From Campylobacterales bacterium (GTDB taxonomy: Bacteria; Campylobacterota; Campylobacteria; Campylobacterales; Sulfurospirillaceae), in assembly GCA_024280575.1 (NCBI GenBank), contig JAJRPV010000044.1, positions 38,798-102,797 of the forward strand: DNA of 64,000 nucleotides, written 5' to 3'. Position numbers and translations under genes: made by a program. Shown piece by piece: positions 1 through 9,830 of this stretch; position 1 is the stretch's first letter, and every line of letters starts with the position of its first letter. Under the pieces are notes generated by a model. That model worked only from the letters and a program-made list of their open reading frames with translations, searched no databases and was not told where the DNA came from.

Positions 1-1
1 A

Positions 2-1069
2 AAACAAACTGTTAAACTGATAAAAAACTCAGAAACCGGCATATCTTCAAAAAGGATAGATGCAAACGGTGAAAAAGTAAAAATTCCATATTATTTACTT
101 GAAAATGAGGTAAAACAAAATCAAAAAGATATTTACGCTGTTTTGAAAAATTTGCTTAAAAAAATTGTAGCAAATATGGATAAAAACAAACGAAAATCAA
201 CCGCACTTTTGATTGGCACTTCACTTATAGATTGGTATCTTGTAGATGCCATAAACAGTTGTGCTTATGAATACAAAAAAACTCCATATCTTTCACAAAA
301 AAGAAGTATTGACTCTTATGCGAAACAACTCTCATCTGAGTTTGGATTAAGTGACTTTACAATGAGTATAAATACGGCCTGTACCTCCAGCGCAAATGCT
401 CTGCTTGAGGCAAAAAATCTTATAAATGCAGGTGTAACAGATTATGCTGTTGTTTTAGGATTGGAGATATTTTCACCCGTTATGAGCAGTGGTTTTTACT
501 CTATGGACCTCATCTCTGAGACTATGCCAAAACCTTTTGATGTAGATAGGGACGGACTTGTTTTAGGGGAAGCAGCGGCCGGGATTTTATTGGGAAAAGA
601 AAAAAGCAGTTGGACTTTGGAAGGCGGTTTTAGTAATTGCAATTCTCAAACCATAACTTCTGTCAGCTCAAGTGGTGACGAGTGTGTGGAGGTTATGCGA
701 AAAGCTTTAGAAGACTGTTCTTTACATGTAGAGGATATTACAGCCCTGAAAGCGCATGCCACAGGGTCAAACAGTAATGACGAGGCAGAGCTCAATGCTA
801 TAAGCAAAGTTTTTGATTCTTCTTTGATTTTCACAGCGCTTAAGCCCTATATTGGGCATACGATAGGTGCTTCAGGAGTGATTGAAATATCTATAATGAT
901 GAATGCAGTGGATGAGGGTTTTATACCAAAAACTCTTTTTTGTGAAGAGTCGATTATAGAAGATTTTGCGCCGATAAATGAGCACAAAGAGTGCAAAAGC
1001 GGTACATTTATGTGTAATTATTTTGGTTTTGGTGGAAACAATACATCATTGGTTATAAAAAAAACATGA
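2..1069 (+). CDS. beta-ketoacyl synthase (KS), 5'-truncated by the window edge; aryl-polyene-like cluster
   Basis: Frame is open from base 2. KS motifs: NTACTSSANA (Cys nucleophile), KAHATGSNSNDEAE, KPYIGHTIGASG, C-terminal FGFGGNNTSLV. Confidence 0.88.
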   Translation, partial: KQTVKLIKNSETGISSKRIDANGEKVKIPYYLLENEVKQNQKDIYAVLKNLLKKIVANMDKNKRKSTALLIGTSLIDWYLVDAINSCAYEYKKTPYLSQKRSIDSYAKQLSSEFGLSDFTMSINTACTSSANALLEAKNLINAGVTDYAVVLGLEIFSPVMSSGFYSMDLISETMPKPFDVDRDGLVLGEAAAGILLGKEKSSWTLEGGFSNCNSQTITSVSSSGDECVEVMRKALEDCSLHVEDITALKAHATGSNSNDEAELNAISKVFDSSLIFTALKPYIGHTIGASGVIEISIMMNAVDEGFIPKTLFCEESIIEDFAPINEHKECKSGTFMCNYFGFGGNNTSLVIKKT

Positions 1070-1842
1070 AATTATATATTCTAAATTTCAGCAGTTACAT
1101 TGGAAATAATGAGGCAGTAGAGCTAAAAAAAATTCTCAAGCAAAAATATGGATTAGATACCAGAAGACAAGACAGTTTTATACACTTGGCGCTATATGGC
1201 GGAATGCTGCTAAAAGACAAAATTGACATAGATAAAGATGATGAACTGTATGTGACCAGCGGTGTGGGCAATACAGATATAGTCCAAAAAACAAACACCT
1301 ACATGTATGAAGAAAATCAGCCTTTAAAGCTTTTTGATTTTATCAATTTACTTGGCAATACCACCAGTTATTATATCGCAAAAGCACTTGGAATGAAGGG
1401 CAAAAATATATTTCAAATTTCAGATAATTTTACATATATCAACAGTCTTATCTCGATTTACGCCTCACTTATGAATTCAGGAAAAAATGCTATAATATGC
1501 AATATAGATTTATCAAGCAAGCCGGATGAAATCACAAAAAGAGTTTTGGGAGTCAGTGAAAATCAAGAGATTAAAAGCAGTGTAAATTACCAAAAACTCT
1601 CTCTTGATCCCAAGGGTGCAATCGCAATGATAGAGTTTGATATAAATTGCAACAACAAAAGTAAAATCAAGGATATTTTGCCAAAAACCAAAATCCTAAC
1701 AAGGAAAAACTCTCATGAAGCTTTTTTTGAAACGATTTTGAGCTACAAGGTAAATGAAGCCATAAAAAACAAAGAAGATAAAATTTTTATAGAATCTTTT
1801 AAAGACAGATATAAAATATTAAAATTAAAGATATTAAAATGA
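1066..1842 (+). CDS. KS-like protein without catalytic residues (chain-length-factor-like or degenerate)
   Basis: ATGA overlap with the upstream KS; weak KS-fold-like pattern, no ACTSS Cys (ISDNFTYINS at that place), no HATG or GHT motif. Confidence 0.5.
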   Translation: MKLYILNFSSYIGNNEAVELKKILKQKYGLDTRRQDSFIHLALYGGMLLKDKIDIDKDDELYVTSGVGNTDIVQKTNTYMYEENQPLKLFDFINLLGNTTSYYIAKALGMKGKNIFQISDNFTYINSLISIYASLMNSGKNAIICNIDLSSKPDEITKRVLGVSENQEIKSSVNYQKLSLDPKGAIAMIEFDINCNNKSKIKDILPKTKILTRKNSHEAFFETILSYKVNEAIKNKEDKIFIESFKDRYKILKLKILK

Positions 1843-2050
1843 CATTACAAAATATAAAGCTTGTTGCAACAGTTGCAAGAAATTTAAGAAAATTTTTGCC
1901 CGACTTAAAGCGGGATAGCTACAAGAAATTTAAGAAAATTTTTGCCCGACTTAAAAGGAACAGCTGCACAAACAATACAGAAGTTTCACTTCGTGCTTCA
2001 GTCGCGAGGAATTTTTGCGGAATTTACTTCCTAAAAAAGGGGACAGTTAA
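1839..2050 (+). repeat. Locus A of the hairpin repeat family (one full copy at about 1975-2050 plus partial and tandem units upstream)
   Basis: TTGCAAC-A-GTTGCAA hairpin (1864-1878); imperfect tandem unit RCAAGAAATTTAAGAAAATTTTTGCCCGACTTAAA (about 1875-1910 and 1921-1956); GAAGTTTCACTTC hairpin (1980-1992), core GTGCTTCAGTCGCGAGGAATTT (from 1993), AAAAAAGGGGACA, then the ATG at 2051. The 71-aa ORF here (1839-2054) is repeat-derived. Confidence 0.8.
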
Positions 2051-3145
2051 ATGAAATCATACATAAATAATTATGAACTGTTATGTGATGCAGGCGATAC
2101 AAAAAGTTTGATGGAAGCAATATATGCCAAAAAATCTGCCATAACAGTCAGTGAAGATTATATCAAAGACCAAAAAGCAGGTTTAGGTATTATGCAGTAT
2201 GACAATATTTATGATTCATTAAAAGATGTGACCGGTAAGGTTTTGAAACAATCAAATCTTGAAAATTTTCACGATACACTGTTGATTCTTGGCTCTTCCG
2301 TAGGAGGGATGCAAGAGTGTGAAGAGATATTTTATGCCGAAAAAAGCTATAAGAACTTAGATCCAAATCGTTACTCTATGAATGCATTGACTGATTACAT
2401 GGAAAAAGAGTTTGGTTTTTACGACTCACGCGCAATATCTACCGCCTGTACTTCCAGCGCAAATGCATTTCTTTTGGCCAAAAGACTGATTGAAGTTGAT
2501 GCTTATGAAAATATACTCGTGGTTGGAGCTGATGGTTTGTGTAAATCAACCGTTATGGGTTTTTATGCACTAGGCGTGCTTTCAGACAGAGCTTGCACCC
2601 CTTTTGATAAAAATAGAAATGGTATGAATGTATCTGAAGCGGTCAGTGTAATTTTAGTCCAAAACAGTAAAAATAATCAATCCATAGAGATTAAGGGAGT
2701 GGGGGCAAGCAGCGATGCATACCATATGACCAACACTGATCCTGAGGCGGGTGGTGCTATAAGTTCTATGGAAAATGCCATAAATGATGCCAGACTTGAA
2801 CTAGATAAAATCGACTATATAAATGCACACGGAACAGCGACTATCGCAAATGACAGAGTGGAGTCTTTGGCAATAGAAAAACTTTTTGGAAAAAGCGTAT
2901 GTGTGAGTTCAACCAAAGCAATAACAGGCCATACCTTAGGAGCTGCCGGAGCAGTAGAGGCTATCATTTCTTGCGAAGTGATTAAGCATTCTTTGATTCC
3001 TCCTCAAACGGGCTTGAAAGAGTTGGAAAATCAAAATATAAAAGTACCCACTCAAAGTATCGAAATGAAAATAAAAAATGTATTAAGCAATTCTTTTGCC
3101 TTTGGCGGAAACAATACCTCTATACTGCTAGGAGTCTGCAAGTGA
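2051..3145 (+). CDS. beta-ketoacyl synthase (FabF-like)
   Basis: STACTSSANAF, NAHGTATIANDRVE, ITGHTLGAAGAVEA, FAFGGNNTSILL. Confidence 0.92.
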   Translation: MKSYINNYELLCDAGDTKSLMEAIYAKKSAITVSEDYIKDQKAGLGIMQYDNIYDSLKDVTGKVLKQSNLENFHDTLLILGSSVGGMQECEEIFYAEKSYKNLDPNRYSMNALTDYMEKEFGFYDSRAISTACTSSANAFLLAKRLIEVDAYENILVVGADGLCKSTVMGFYALGVLSDRACTPFDKNRNGMNVSEAVSVILVQNSKNNQSIEIKGVGASSDAYHMTNTDPEAGGAISSMENAINDARLELDKIDYINAHGTATIANDRVESLAIEKLFGKSVCVSSTKAITGHTLGAAGAVEAIISCEVIKHSLIPPQTGLKELENQNIKVPTQSIEMKIKNVLSNSFAFGGNNTSILLGVCK

Positions 3146-3789
3146 GAAAAGTTGCACTTAAAATTTCAAATGCTGCTAAGATTTTTACAGAAACCAAGAT
3201 AGAAAATTTGGAGGAAAAGAGACTCGTTCCAAATATGATGATGAGAAGACGCCTCACAAGAAATGCAAAAGTTATGCTCTACCTAAGCGATAAATGCAGC
3301 TTCAAAAGTGGAAAGATAGTCTATGGCAGTTGTTTCAGTGAACTAGAAGAGACAGCGAAAATCGCAAATGCCGTGCTTGAGGGAGGATTGCTTTCTCCTA
3401 CATCTTTTCAAAATAGTGTTTACAATACCGCTCCCTCTTATTTTTCATTGATAAATAGAGACAAAGATGAGATAATCACTATCTCCTCAGGTATGAAGAC
3501 TTCTAGAGAAACGATAAAAACTGCGGCTCTTCAAGCTTTGGTTTCAGGCGAAAAAGTTTTGTGTGTATGCGTCGAATGTATAAATATAAAAAATATAGAA
3601 GAGATAAACAAATGTGCAAAGTATTTGGAGGCAGGGGCAGCTTTTGTTTTGGAAACAACAGAAGATTTTAGTGGTGCCAAAGAGATAGAAGATAAAAGAG
3701 AAAAGGGCATGATGGACTCTTTGAAAGAGATTATGAGTGTTGTAGATATGTTTGAACAAGCAGACGATAAAATATTGGTGGAGCTTTAA
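3142..3789 (+). CDS. beta-ketoacyl synthase N-terminal-like / chain length factor (Ketoacyl-synt_2-like)
   Basis: About 215 aa with MMMRRRLTRNAKVMLYLSD and SPTSFQNSVYNTAPSYFSL, typical of the ApeC-type CLF family; ATGA overlap with the KS. Confidence 0.75.
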   Translation: MRKVALKISNAAKIFTETKIENLEEKRLVPNMMMRRRLTRNAKVMLYLSDKCSFKSGKIVYGSCFSELEETAKIANAVLEGGLLSPTSFQNSVYNTAPSYFSLINRDKDEIITISSGMKTSRETIKTAALQALVSGEKVLCVCVECINIKNIEEINKCAKYLEAGAAFVLETTEDFSGAKEIEDKREKGMMDSLKEIMSVVDMFEQADDKILVEL

Positions 3790-3791
3790 AA

Positions 3792-5306
3792 ATGACGATA
3801 GATGATGGTTTTATAGAATATAGAAACTTTACATGTAATGATGGAGTTAGGCTGAGTGATGACAAGAGATTTATAGATTTTATAGATGCAGGGCATGATT
3901 TTTTGTTGCAACAGATAAATTCAGGAAGACCGATATACGGCATAACAACAGGATACGGAGAATCCGGCGCAAATCCCACAGCCATAGAAGACGCGCAGGA
4001 ACTTCAAAAAAATCTATATAGATTTTGCGGTGTTGGAGTCGGTGAATATCTAAGCGCAGAAGTTTCAAAAATTATGCTCACGGTGAGACTTGCAAGTCTT
4101 AGTAAAGGTAAAAGTGGCGTGAGTTATGACTTGCTGAAAAGATTTGAACTTTTGCTGGAAAATGAAATTTATCCGCTTATCCCATCCCAAGGATCAGTCG
4201 GAGCAAGCGGTGATTTAGCACCTCTTTCATATATAGCTGCAGTGATTGCCGGAGAGAGAGAAGTTATATTTAAAGGTGAGAATAGAAAAACTATAGAAGT
4301 TTATAATGAATTGGGAATTACTCCTTATGTTTTTAAACCCAAAGAAGCACTTGGAGTGATAAACGGAACTGCTACTATGAGCGCCATCGCTATAAATGCT
4401 ATCAAAGAGTTTGAAATTTTGCTTAAAAGTACAGAGAGCTTTGTAGCGGCTATTTATGAAGTTCTTATCTGTGATACAACCGCACTAGAGCCTTTTGTAC
4501 ATGAGAGCAAGCCTTTTGACGGGCAGATACAAGTCGCTAAAAATATCTTACAAAAGTGTGAAGGTTCCAAACTGACCCAAAAAGCTTTCAGCAGATATGA
4601 AAATTTTCATTTGGAGAGAGAGCAAAATATTCAAGATAGATACTCTATAAGATGCGCACCTCAGGTCTTAGGGGTAGTTAGGGATAATCTCGAAATTGCA
4701 AAAAAATGGATAGAAACAGAAGTCAACGGAGTAAATGATAATCCATTGATAGACCATATCGGCAAGAGGATATATACTTCCGGCAATTTCTATGGCGGAT
4801 ACATCGCTCATGCTATGGATACGATGAGAATTTGTGTGGGAAATATGGCCGATTTAGTAGATAAAGAGTTTGCTTTATTGATAGACCATAAGTTTAATAA
4901 AGGTTTAGGGGAAAATTTAAAAATAAATAAAAAGCCGACTCATCACGCCTTTAAATTGGCTCAAATCACTCTAAGTTCTTTAAGTGCTGATATTTTGATG
5001 AATACAAATGCAGCCTCTTTATACTCAAGATCCACTGAGTCTTTAAATCAAGACAAAGTCAGTATGGGAACTACTTCGGCTAGAAATTTTGCCAAACAAC
5101 TGCCAGATTTGGCAAATATGCTTAGTATCGCATTTATGGGAATCGCACAGGCCGTGGATATAAGAGGGGTAGATAAATGCTCTGCCAAACTTCAAAATCT
5201 TCATAGCGAGATAAGAAAAGATGTGGCAAAACTTGTTGAAGACAGAAGATTGGATTTGGATATAAGAAGCATAAACAAGATGTTGATAGATGGAAAATTT
5301 ATATGA
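3792..5306 (+). CDS. aromatic amino acid ammonia-lyase (HAL/PAL/TAL family)
   Basis: MIO triad in GSVGASGDLAPLSY; YGITTGYG; GVNDNPLID; SMGTTSARN. Confidence 0.92.
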   Translation: MTIDDGFIEYRNFTCNDGVRLSDDKRFIDFIDAGHDFLLQQINSGRPIYGITTGYGESGANPTAIEDAQELQKNLYRFCGVGVGEYLSAEVSKIMLTVRLASLSKGKSGVSYDLLKRFELLLENEIYPLIPSQGSVGASGDLAPLSYIAAVIAGEREVIFKGENRKTIEVYNELGITPYVFKPKEALGVINGTATMSAIAINAIKEFEILLKSTESFVAAIYEVLICDTTALEPFVHESKPFDGQIQVAKNILQKCEGSKLTQKAFSRYENFHLEREQNIQDRYSIRCAPQVLGVVRDNLEIAKKWIETEVNGVNDNPLIDHIGKRIYTSGNFYGGYIAHAMDTMRICVGNMADLVDKEFALLIDHKFNKGLGENLKINKKPTHHAFKLAQITLSSLSADILMNTNAASLYSRSTESLNQDKVSMGTTSARNFAKQLPDLANMLSIAFMGIAQAVDIRGVDKCSAKLQNLHSEIRKDVAKLVEDRRLDLDIRSINKMLIDGKFI

Positions 5307-5994
5307 AAAAAGTATTAATAACAGGCTCAACCGGTGCTATAGGCGAAGCATGTGCAAAATATTTTCATGATAACGGATATTTTGTTTATCTCCATTACAG
5401 AAATAATAAGCAAAAAGCAAAAGCGTTAAATACGCAGTTACAAAATTCTGAAACTGTCTGTTTTGATATTTTAGACAAAAAAAATGTAATTGAAAAATTA
5501 GAAAATCTGGAACTTGATGTTTTGGTAAACAATGCCGGCATCACAAAAGACAAGCTCTTTTTCTGGATGGAAGACGATGACTGGAATGATGTTATCAACA
5601 CATCAATAAACGGAACATATAATGTAACAAAAGCAGTAATTAAAAATATGATTAGCCGTAAAAACTGTTCAATTGTAAATATAGCTTCTGTTTCAGGTTT
5701 GATTGGAAATATGGGGCAGACAAATTATTCTGCTGCAAAAGGAGCTGTGATAGCTTTTACAAAGGCACTTTCCATAGAAATGGGTCGATATAAAATTCGA
5801 GTAAATGCGATAGCTCCGGGATTGATAGAATCAGAGATGACAAAAAACCTGGATGTGAAAACAATAAAAAATGATATTTCGCTCAAGAGAATCGGCAAAC
5901 CCGAAGAGGTGGCGGAGTGCGTCTTTTTTTGGCTGACATTGCAACTTATGTTACCGGTGAGATATTGAGCGTAAGTGGTGGAATGGTGAGATAA
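5303..5994 (+). CDS. 3-oxoacyl-ACP reductase (SDR, FabG-like), apparent frameshift near 5923-5930
   Basis: TGSTGAIGEACAKYF, NNAGITKD, YSAAKGA. The listed ORF ends out of frame (FFWLTLQLMLPVRY), while the other frame gives LADIATYVTGEILSVSGGMVR*, the expected SDR C-terminus. Confidence 0.88.
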
Positions 5995-6005
5995 ACGGAG
6001 TAATT

Positions 6006-6554
6006 ATGTTGTCAAATTTTTTAACCGTCATCTTTGCTCCTATGTTTGTATTGCTGATACATTATTTTGAGTTTAGATTGGTTGTTTTGCTTTATCTTTT
6101 GATGGCAATTGTTTATTTTGTTTTTAGATATTTTAAGAAAAAGAGTTATAAAGATATGATTATTCCGAGCACAAATATTATAATCCTATCTATAGCATAC
6201 TATTTTTCATCATTTCAAACCGTGAAATATATACCGGTTACTCTTTCGACGATTTTTTTACTTCTTTTTTTAGATGCCCATTTTAATAAAAAATATATGA
6301 TTTTGGGATTCACAAAAAAATTTTATCCAAAAGAGTTGAAGGAAGAAGAGATAGAATTTGTAAAAAAAGGAGATGCCTACTGGGTTGTCGTAATGTTGAT
6401 AAATACTCTGATTCACCTATTCGTTGTGAATTTTTGCAGTGATGCTATCTGGGCATTTTACTCCTCGATCGGATGGTATATTTTATTTTTTACAGCTCTT
6501 ATAGGGCAAATTGTTTACGGAAAGGTTTATGGTGTTAAAGTGCATACTCGGTAG
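6006..6554 (+). CDS. membrane protein of the polyene cluster (COG4648-like)
   Basis: 182 aa, several hydrophobic segments, position between SDR and acyltransferase. Confidence 0.6.
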   Translation: MLSNFLTVIFAPMFVLLIHYFEFRLVVLLYLLMAIVYFVFRYFKKKSYKDMIIPSTNIIILSIAYYFSSFQTVKYIPVTLSTIFLLLFLDAHFNKKYMILGFTKKFYPKELKEEEIEFVKKGDAYWVVVMLINTLIHLFVVNFCSDAIWAFYSSIGWYILFFTALIGQIVYGKVYGVKVHTR

Positions 6555-7265
6555 TGTCGGACATTTTATCTTCTTTGGTTTACTAATAGGCATGATGATT
6601 CCCGGATTTTTGATATATTTTGTATTTAAGCCTTTCATTAAAGACTCACAAAACTTTTTTCAAAGAGGTTCGGCTCTGTCGTATAGACTTTTTTATTTTT
6701 TTGTGCCTTGTATTGTGTTGGAAGCAGATGTTTTGGAAGATATGCCAAAAGGCGCTGTTTATGTTTCCACACACCAGTCAATACTTGATTTTCCGGCATT
6801 TGCGATGTATATAAGAAATTATTTGATATTTGCAAATGTTAATCTTGGAAAATTTCCGATAGTGGAAAAAATTACACATGCAACCGGAGTCAGATATATA
6901 AAAGGAAAAACTTTAAGCGAAATTGCGAATATGCAAAAAGAGTTGGAAAAGCATCTGGATGATGGTAAAAATGTTATATATTTTCCGGAAGGAACAAGGC
7001 ATACAGGAGACAAACTATTGCCTTTTAAAAGAGGAGCTTTTAAATTGGCTATGAAAAAAACAGGCCTGTAGTTCCTATGATAGTAGAGGGTGCATATAAA
7101 TTTTTACCTAGAAAAAGCTGGTGTTTTAAAACCTCTAAAAGAGAGAAAATGTATTTAAAGATGCTTCCTCCCTTGTTTCCGAAAGATTTTAGCAATGAGA
7201 TAGAAATGATGAAGTGTGCTCAGGAAATTATGCAAAAAGAGAAGGAAAAGTTATGCGCCTTATGA
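6529..7265 (+). CDS. 1-acyl-glycerol-3-phosphate O-acyltransferase family, apparent frameshift near 7052-7060
   Basis: STHQSILDFP (HX4D) and YFPEGTRH; second fragment begins PVVPMIVEGAYKFLPRKSW in another frame. Confidence 0.82.
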
Positions 7266-7729
7266 TGATATTTTTTTTACATGTGGCACTGTTTGCTTAT
7301 TCCTATAATTTCACAGAATCAAAATTCGTTAGTGCAGTTTCTGTAAGTTTTGAAAAAGAAGGAAATATAAATATACAAAAAGATAAGGTAATTATCACTT
7401 ATAAAAAACCATCATATAAGAAAATTATCGAAAATGACAACAATGTATCTATCGAAGATTCCGAAGGGAAAATATATCACCTGAAAGGTAAGGCAAAATT
7501 TTACACAAAACTTTTTATAGATATTATGGTAAGACTCGGGGATTTTAAGGAGCTTAAATCAAATGAAGATTTTGATGTGCAAAAAGATGGTGATATATAT
7601 AATTTGTCATTTAAAGGAGATTTGGCCGATAGCATAGACAGAGCAGAAGTTCAAGTAAAAAATTCCAAAGTTTTGAGTTTTAAGATGTTTATGCCAAATG
7701 ACGATACTTTAAAAATTACTAAAAAATGA
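7253..7729 (+). CDS. LolA-like outer-membrane lipoprotein carrier domain protein
   Basis: Signal peptide-like start MRLMMIFFLHVALFAYS, then a beta-rich protein; cluster position between acyltransferase and MMPL exporter. Confidence 0.6.
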   Translation: MRLMMIFFLHVALFAYSYNFTESKFVSAVSVSFEKEGNINIQKDKVIITYKKPSYKKIIENDNNVSIEDSEGKIYHLKGKAKFYTKLFIDIMVRLGDFKELKSNEDFDVQKDGDIYNLSFKGDLADSIDRAEVQVKNSKVLSFKMFMPNDDTLKITKK

Positions 7730-9798
7730 AATATATAAATACGGTCATCTTTGCGGTCTTGGCTTTTTTATATCTTTCGTTTTCTTCACATATAAATTTT
7801 TCAACTAACTTCATAGAGATATTTTTTTCGCAAAAGAGTCTGAAACTGTTTGATATTGCCAAGAAATTTGGTCTTTCAAATGAAATACTCATATCAAAAA
7901 AAGGTTTTGATAAAAAATCTCTTGATGAATTAAAAATCATAGCAAAAGAGTTGAAAAAGATACCCCAAATCTCAAAAGTTGAAGTCTCTTTTGGTATTTC
8001 AAATAAGATGAAAAGATATTTGAGAGAAAATTTTTATCTATTGGCCGATTTTAATAACACAAAAATTGCAAATAGCGATATAGAAAAAAAACTGCGGAAA
8101 ATCAAAGAAAATATATACAACTCTTTTATATACGAACCTGTAAATTCATATGATCCTTTAAGTTTATTTAAAACAGATTTTAAGCCTGAGAGTAAGTTGT
8201 TAAAACTGAAAAATTATGGATATGTTATCAAGGCTACAACAACCGTGAACACTTCAGATGCAACTGAAGCAAAAGTCGTTTATGATAAAATAAATATAAT
8301 CTTAAAGAGATATCCTGATACTATTGCCTATGCACCTTTTTTCTTTTTAGTTGAGAATTCTGCTCACATAAGGGGAGATGCGCAGATAATTATGCTGATT
8401 TCAACTATACTGCTTTTGATATTATATTTTATAATTTTAAAAAATCATAAATTATTTTTGAACGCTATTCTTGCCATCGCTAGTTCAGTTTTAAGTGCTA
8501 TTTTGCTAACTTCTCTTATATTTAAAAGCATCAGTATTCTGGCTCTGGTTTTTGGTATCAGTATCACTACGATTTCCATTGATTATATGTTTCACTACTA
8601 TTTTCATGGAGATTTTTCCAAAAAAAAGTTTTTACTTCAAAAACGAGTTTTTTTTGGTTTTCTTACAACTGTCGGCGTTTTTTTGATATTTAGTTTTATC
8701 AATATTGATTTGTTTAAACAATTAGCAATCTTTAGCGTCATATCTTTGAGTGTGGCATATGCTCTTTTCACCTGGGTTTTTGTCTATCTTGGGATTTCCC
8801 CTCCGGTTATAAAGAAAAGTAAAAGAAAACTTAAAAGCTTTAATCCTCTACATGTAGTAATTTTTTCTTTCATATTTTTGGGTTTTGCATACCACAATCT
8901 ACACTTTGACAATAACCTGAAAAACCTTGATTATCAAAACGATAAGCTTTTGGATTTGTCTAAAAAGTTCAACAGTATATCCCAAAGAGACAGGTATAAA
9001 AGTATTATAATTAAAGCCAAAACAAAAGAGTTGCTTTTGGAAAAGTATGAAAAAGTTTTGCAAATATATCCATCTATGTTAGGAGTCGGAAAGTTCGTAT
9101 TTAGTGATAAAAAATGCAAACAAAAACTCAATAAACTGAAAAGATATGATTTTGTTAGAGTTAAAAAATATATAGAGATATACTCTAAAAAGTTAGGTTT
9201 TAATGATACATTTAAAAATGCCTATAAAGGTGTGGACAAGTTAAAATGCAACATGAAAGTTTTGGATGATATGTATTTTAAAATTATAAAAGATTCCGGC
9301 AATTACTATACTTTGGCTCTTATAAACAAAGATTTGATAAAACCAAGTAAGTTATTTGAGACGGTTGATTTGGCAAAAAGTCTCTCATCTGACACCAAAA
9401 AAATGAAAGATACTCTGGAAAAATATATGTTTATGTCAATTGCATTTATATTCGCAGTTTTGTTTTTCACATATGGCCACGAGATGTTTTATCCTGCTAT
9501 CTATCTTCTTTTTCCGGTGAGCGTTGTGCTTTTTTCCATCTCCTTGCTTGGGAAAATCAATATAATGCATATCTTTGCACTTGTTATTTTGATTGCAATC
9601 AGTATAGATTATGGGATATACATGTACAAAACTCCGACCGTAGATGAAACAAAAATGGCTATAAAATATGCCCTTCTAAGTACATTTTTTGGTTTGGGGA
9701 TTTTGATTTTTAGTAGCACTGTAGCCCTGTACTCCATAGGTCTTGTGATCACTTTGGGAGTGGCATCAATTTTTCTTTTACTTTATGCGAGTTTATGA
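7726..9798 (+). CDS. MMPL/RND-family exporter
   Basis: 690 aa, two sets of TM segments, SITTISIDYMFHYYFHG and ISIDYGIYMYKT motifs. Confidence 0.85.
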   Translation: MKYINTVIFAVLAFLYLSFSSHINFSTNFIEIFFSQKSLKLFDIAKKFGLSNEILISKKGFDKKSLDELKIIAKELKKIPQISKVEVSFGISNKMKRYLRENFYLLADFNNTKIANSDIEKKLRKIKENIYNSFIYEPVNSYDPLSLFKTDFKPESKLLKLKNYGYVIKATTTVNTSDATEAKVVYDKINIILKRYPDTIAYAPFFFLVENSAHIRGDAQIIMLISTILLLILYFIILKNHKLFLNAILAIASSVLSAILLTSLIFKSISILALVFGISITTISIDYMFHYYFHGDFSKKKFLLQKRVFFGFLTTVGVFLIFSFINIDLFKQLAIFSVISLSVAYALFTWVFVYLGISPPVIKKSKRKLKSFNPLHVVIFSFIFLGFAYHNLHFDNNLKNLDYQNDKLLDLSKKFNSISQRDRYKSIIIKAKTKELLLEKYEKVLQIYPSMLGVGKFVFSDKKCKQKLNKLKRYDFVRVKKYIEIYSKKLGFNDTFKNAYKGVDKLKCNMKVLDDMYFKIIKDSGNYYTLALINKDLIKPSKLFETVDLAKSLSSDTKKMKDTLEKYMFMSIAFIFAVLFFTYGHEMFYPAIYLLFPVSVVLFSISLLGKINIMHIFALVILIAISIDYGIYMYKTPTVDETKMAIKYALLSTFFGLGILIFSSTVALYSIGLVITLGVASIFLLLYASL

Positions 9799-9830
9799 TA
9801 AAATTAATTAAGATATAAAGAAGGCAATAA

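Noticed and set aside
1839-2054. 71-aa ORF MTLQNIKLVATVARNLRKFL... as a protein-coding gene
   Set aside because: Made of the interspersed repeat, with internal tandem units; better explained as repeat sequence, although a short coupled peptide is kept as a finding.
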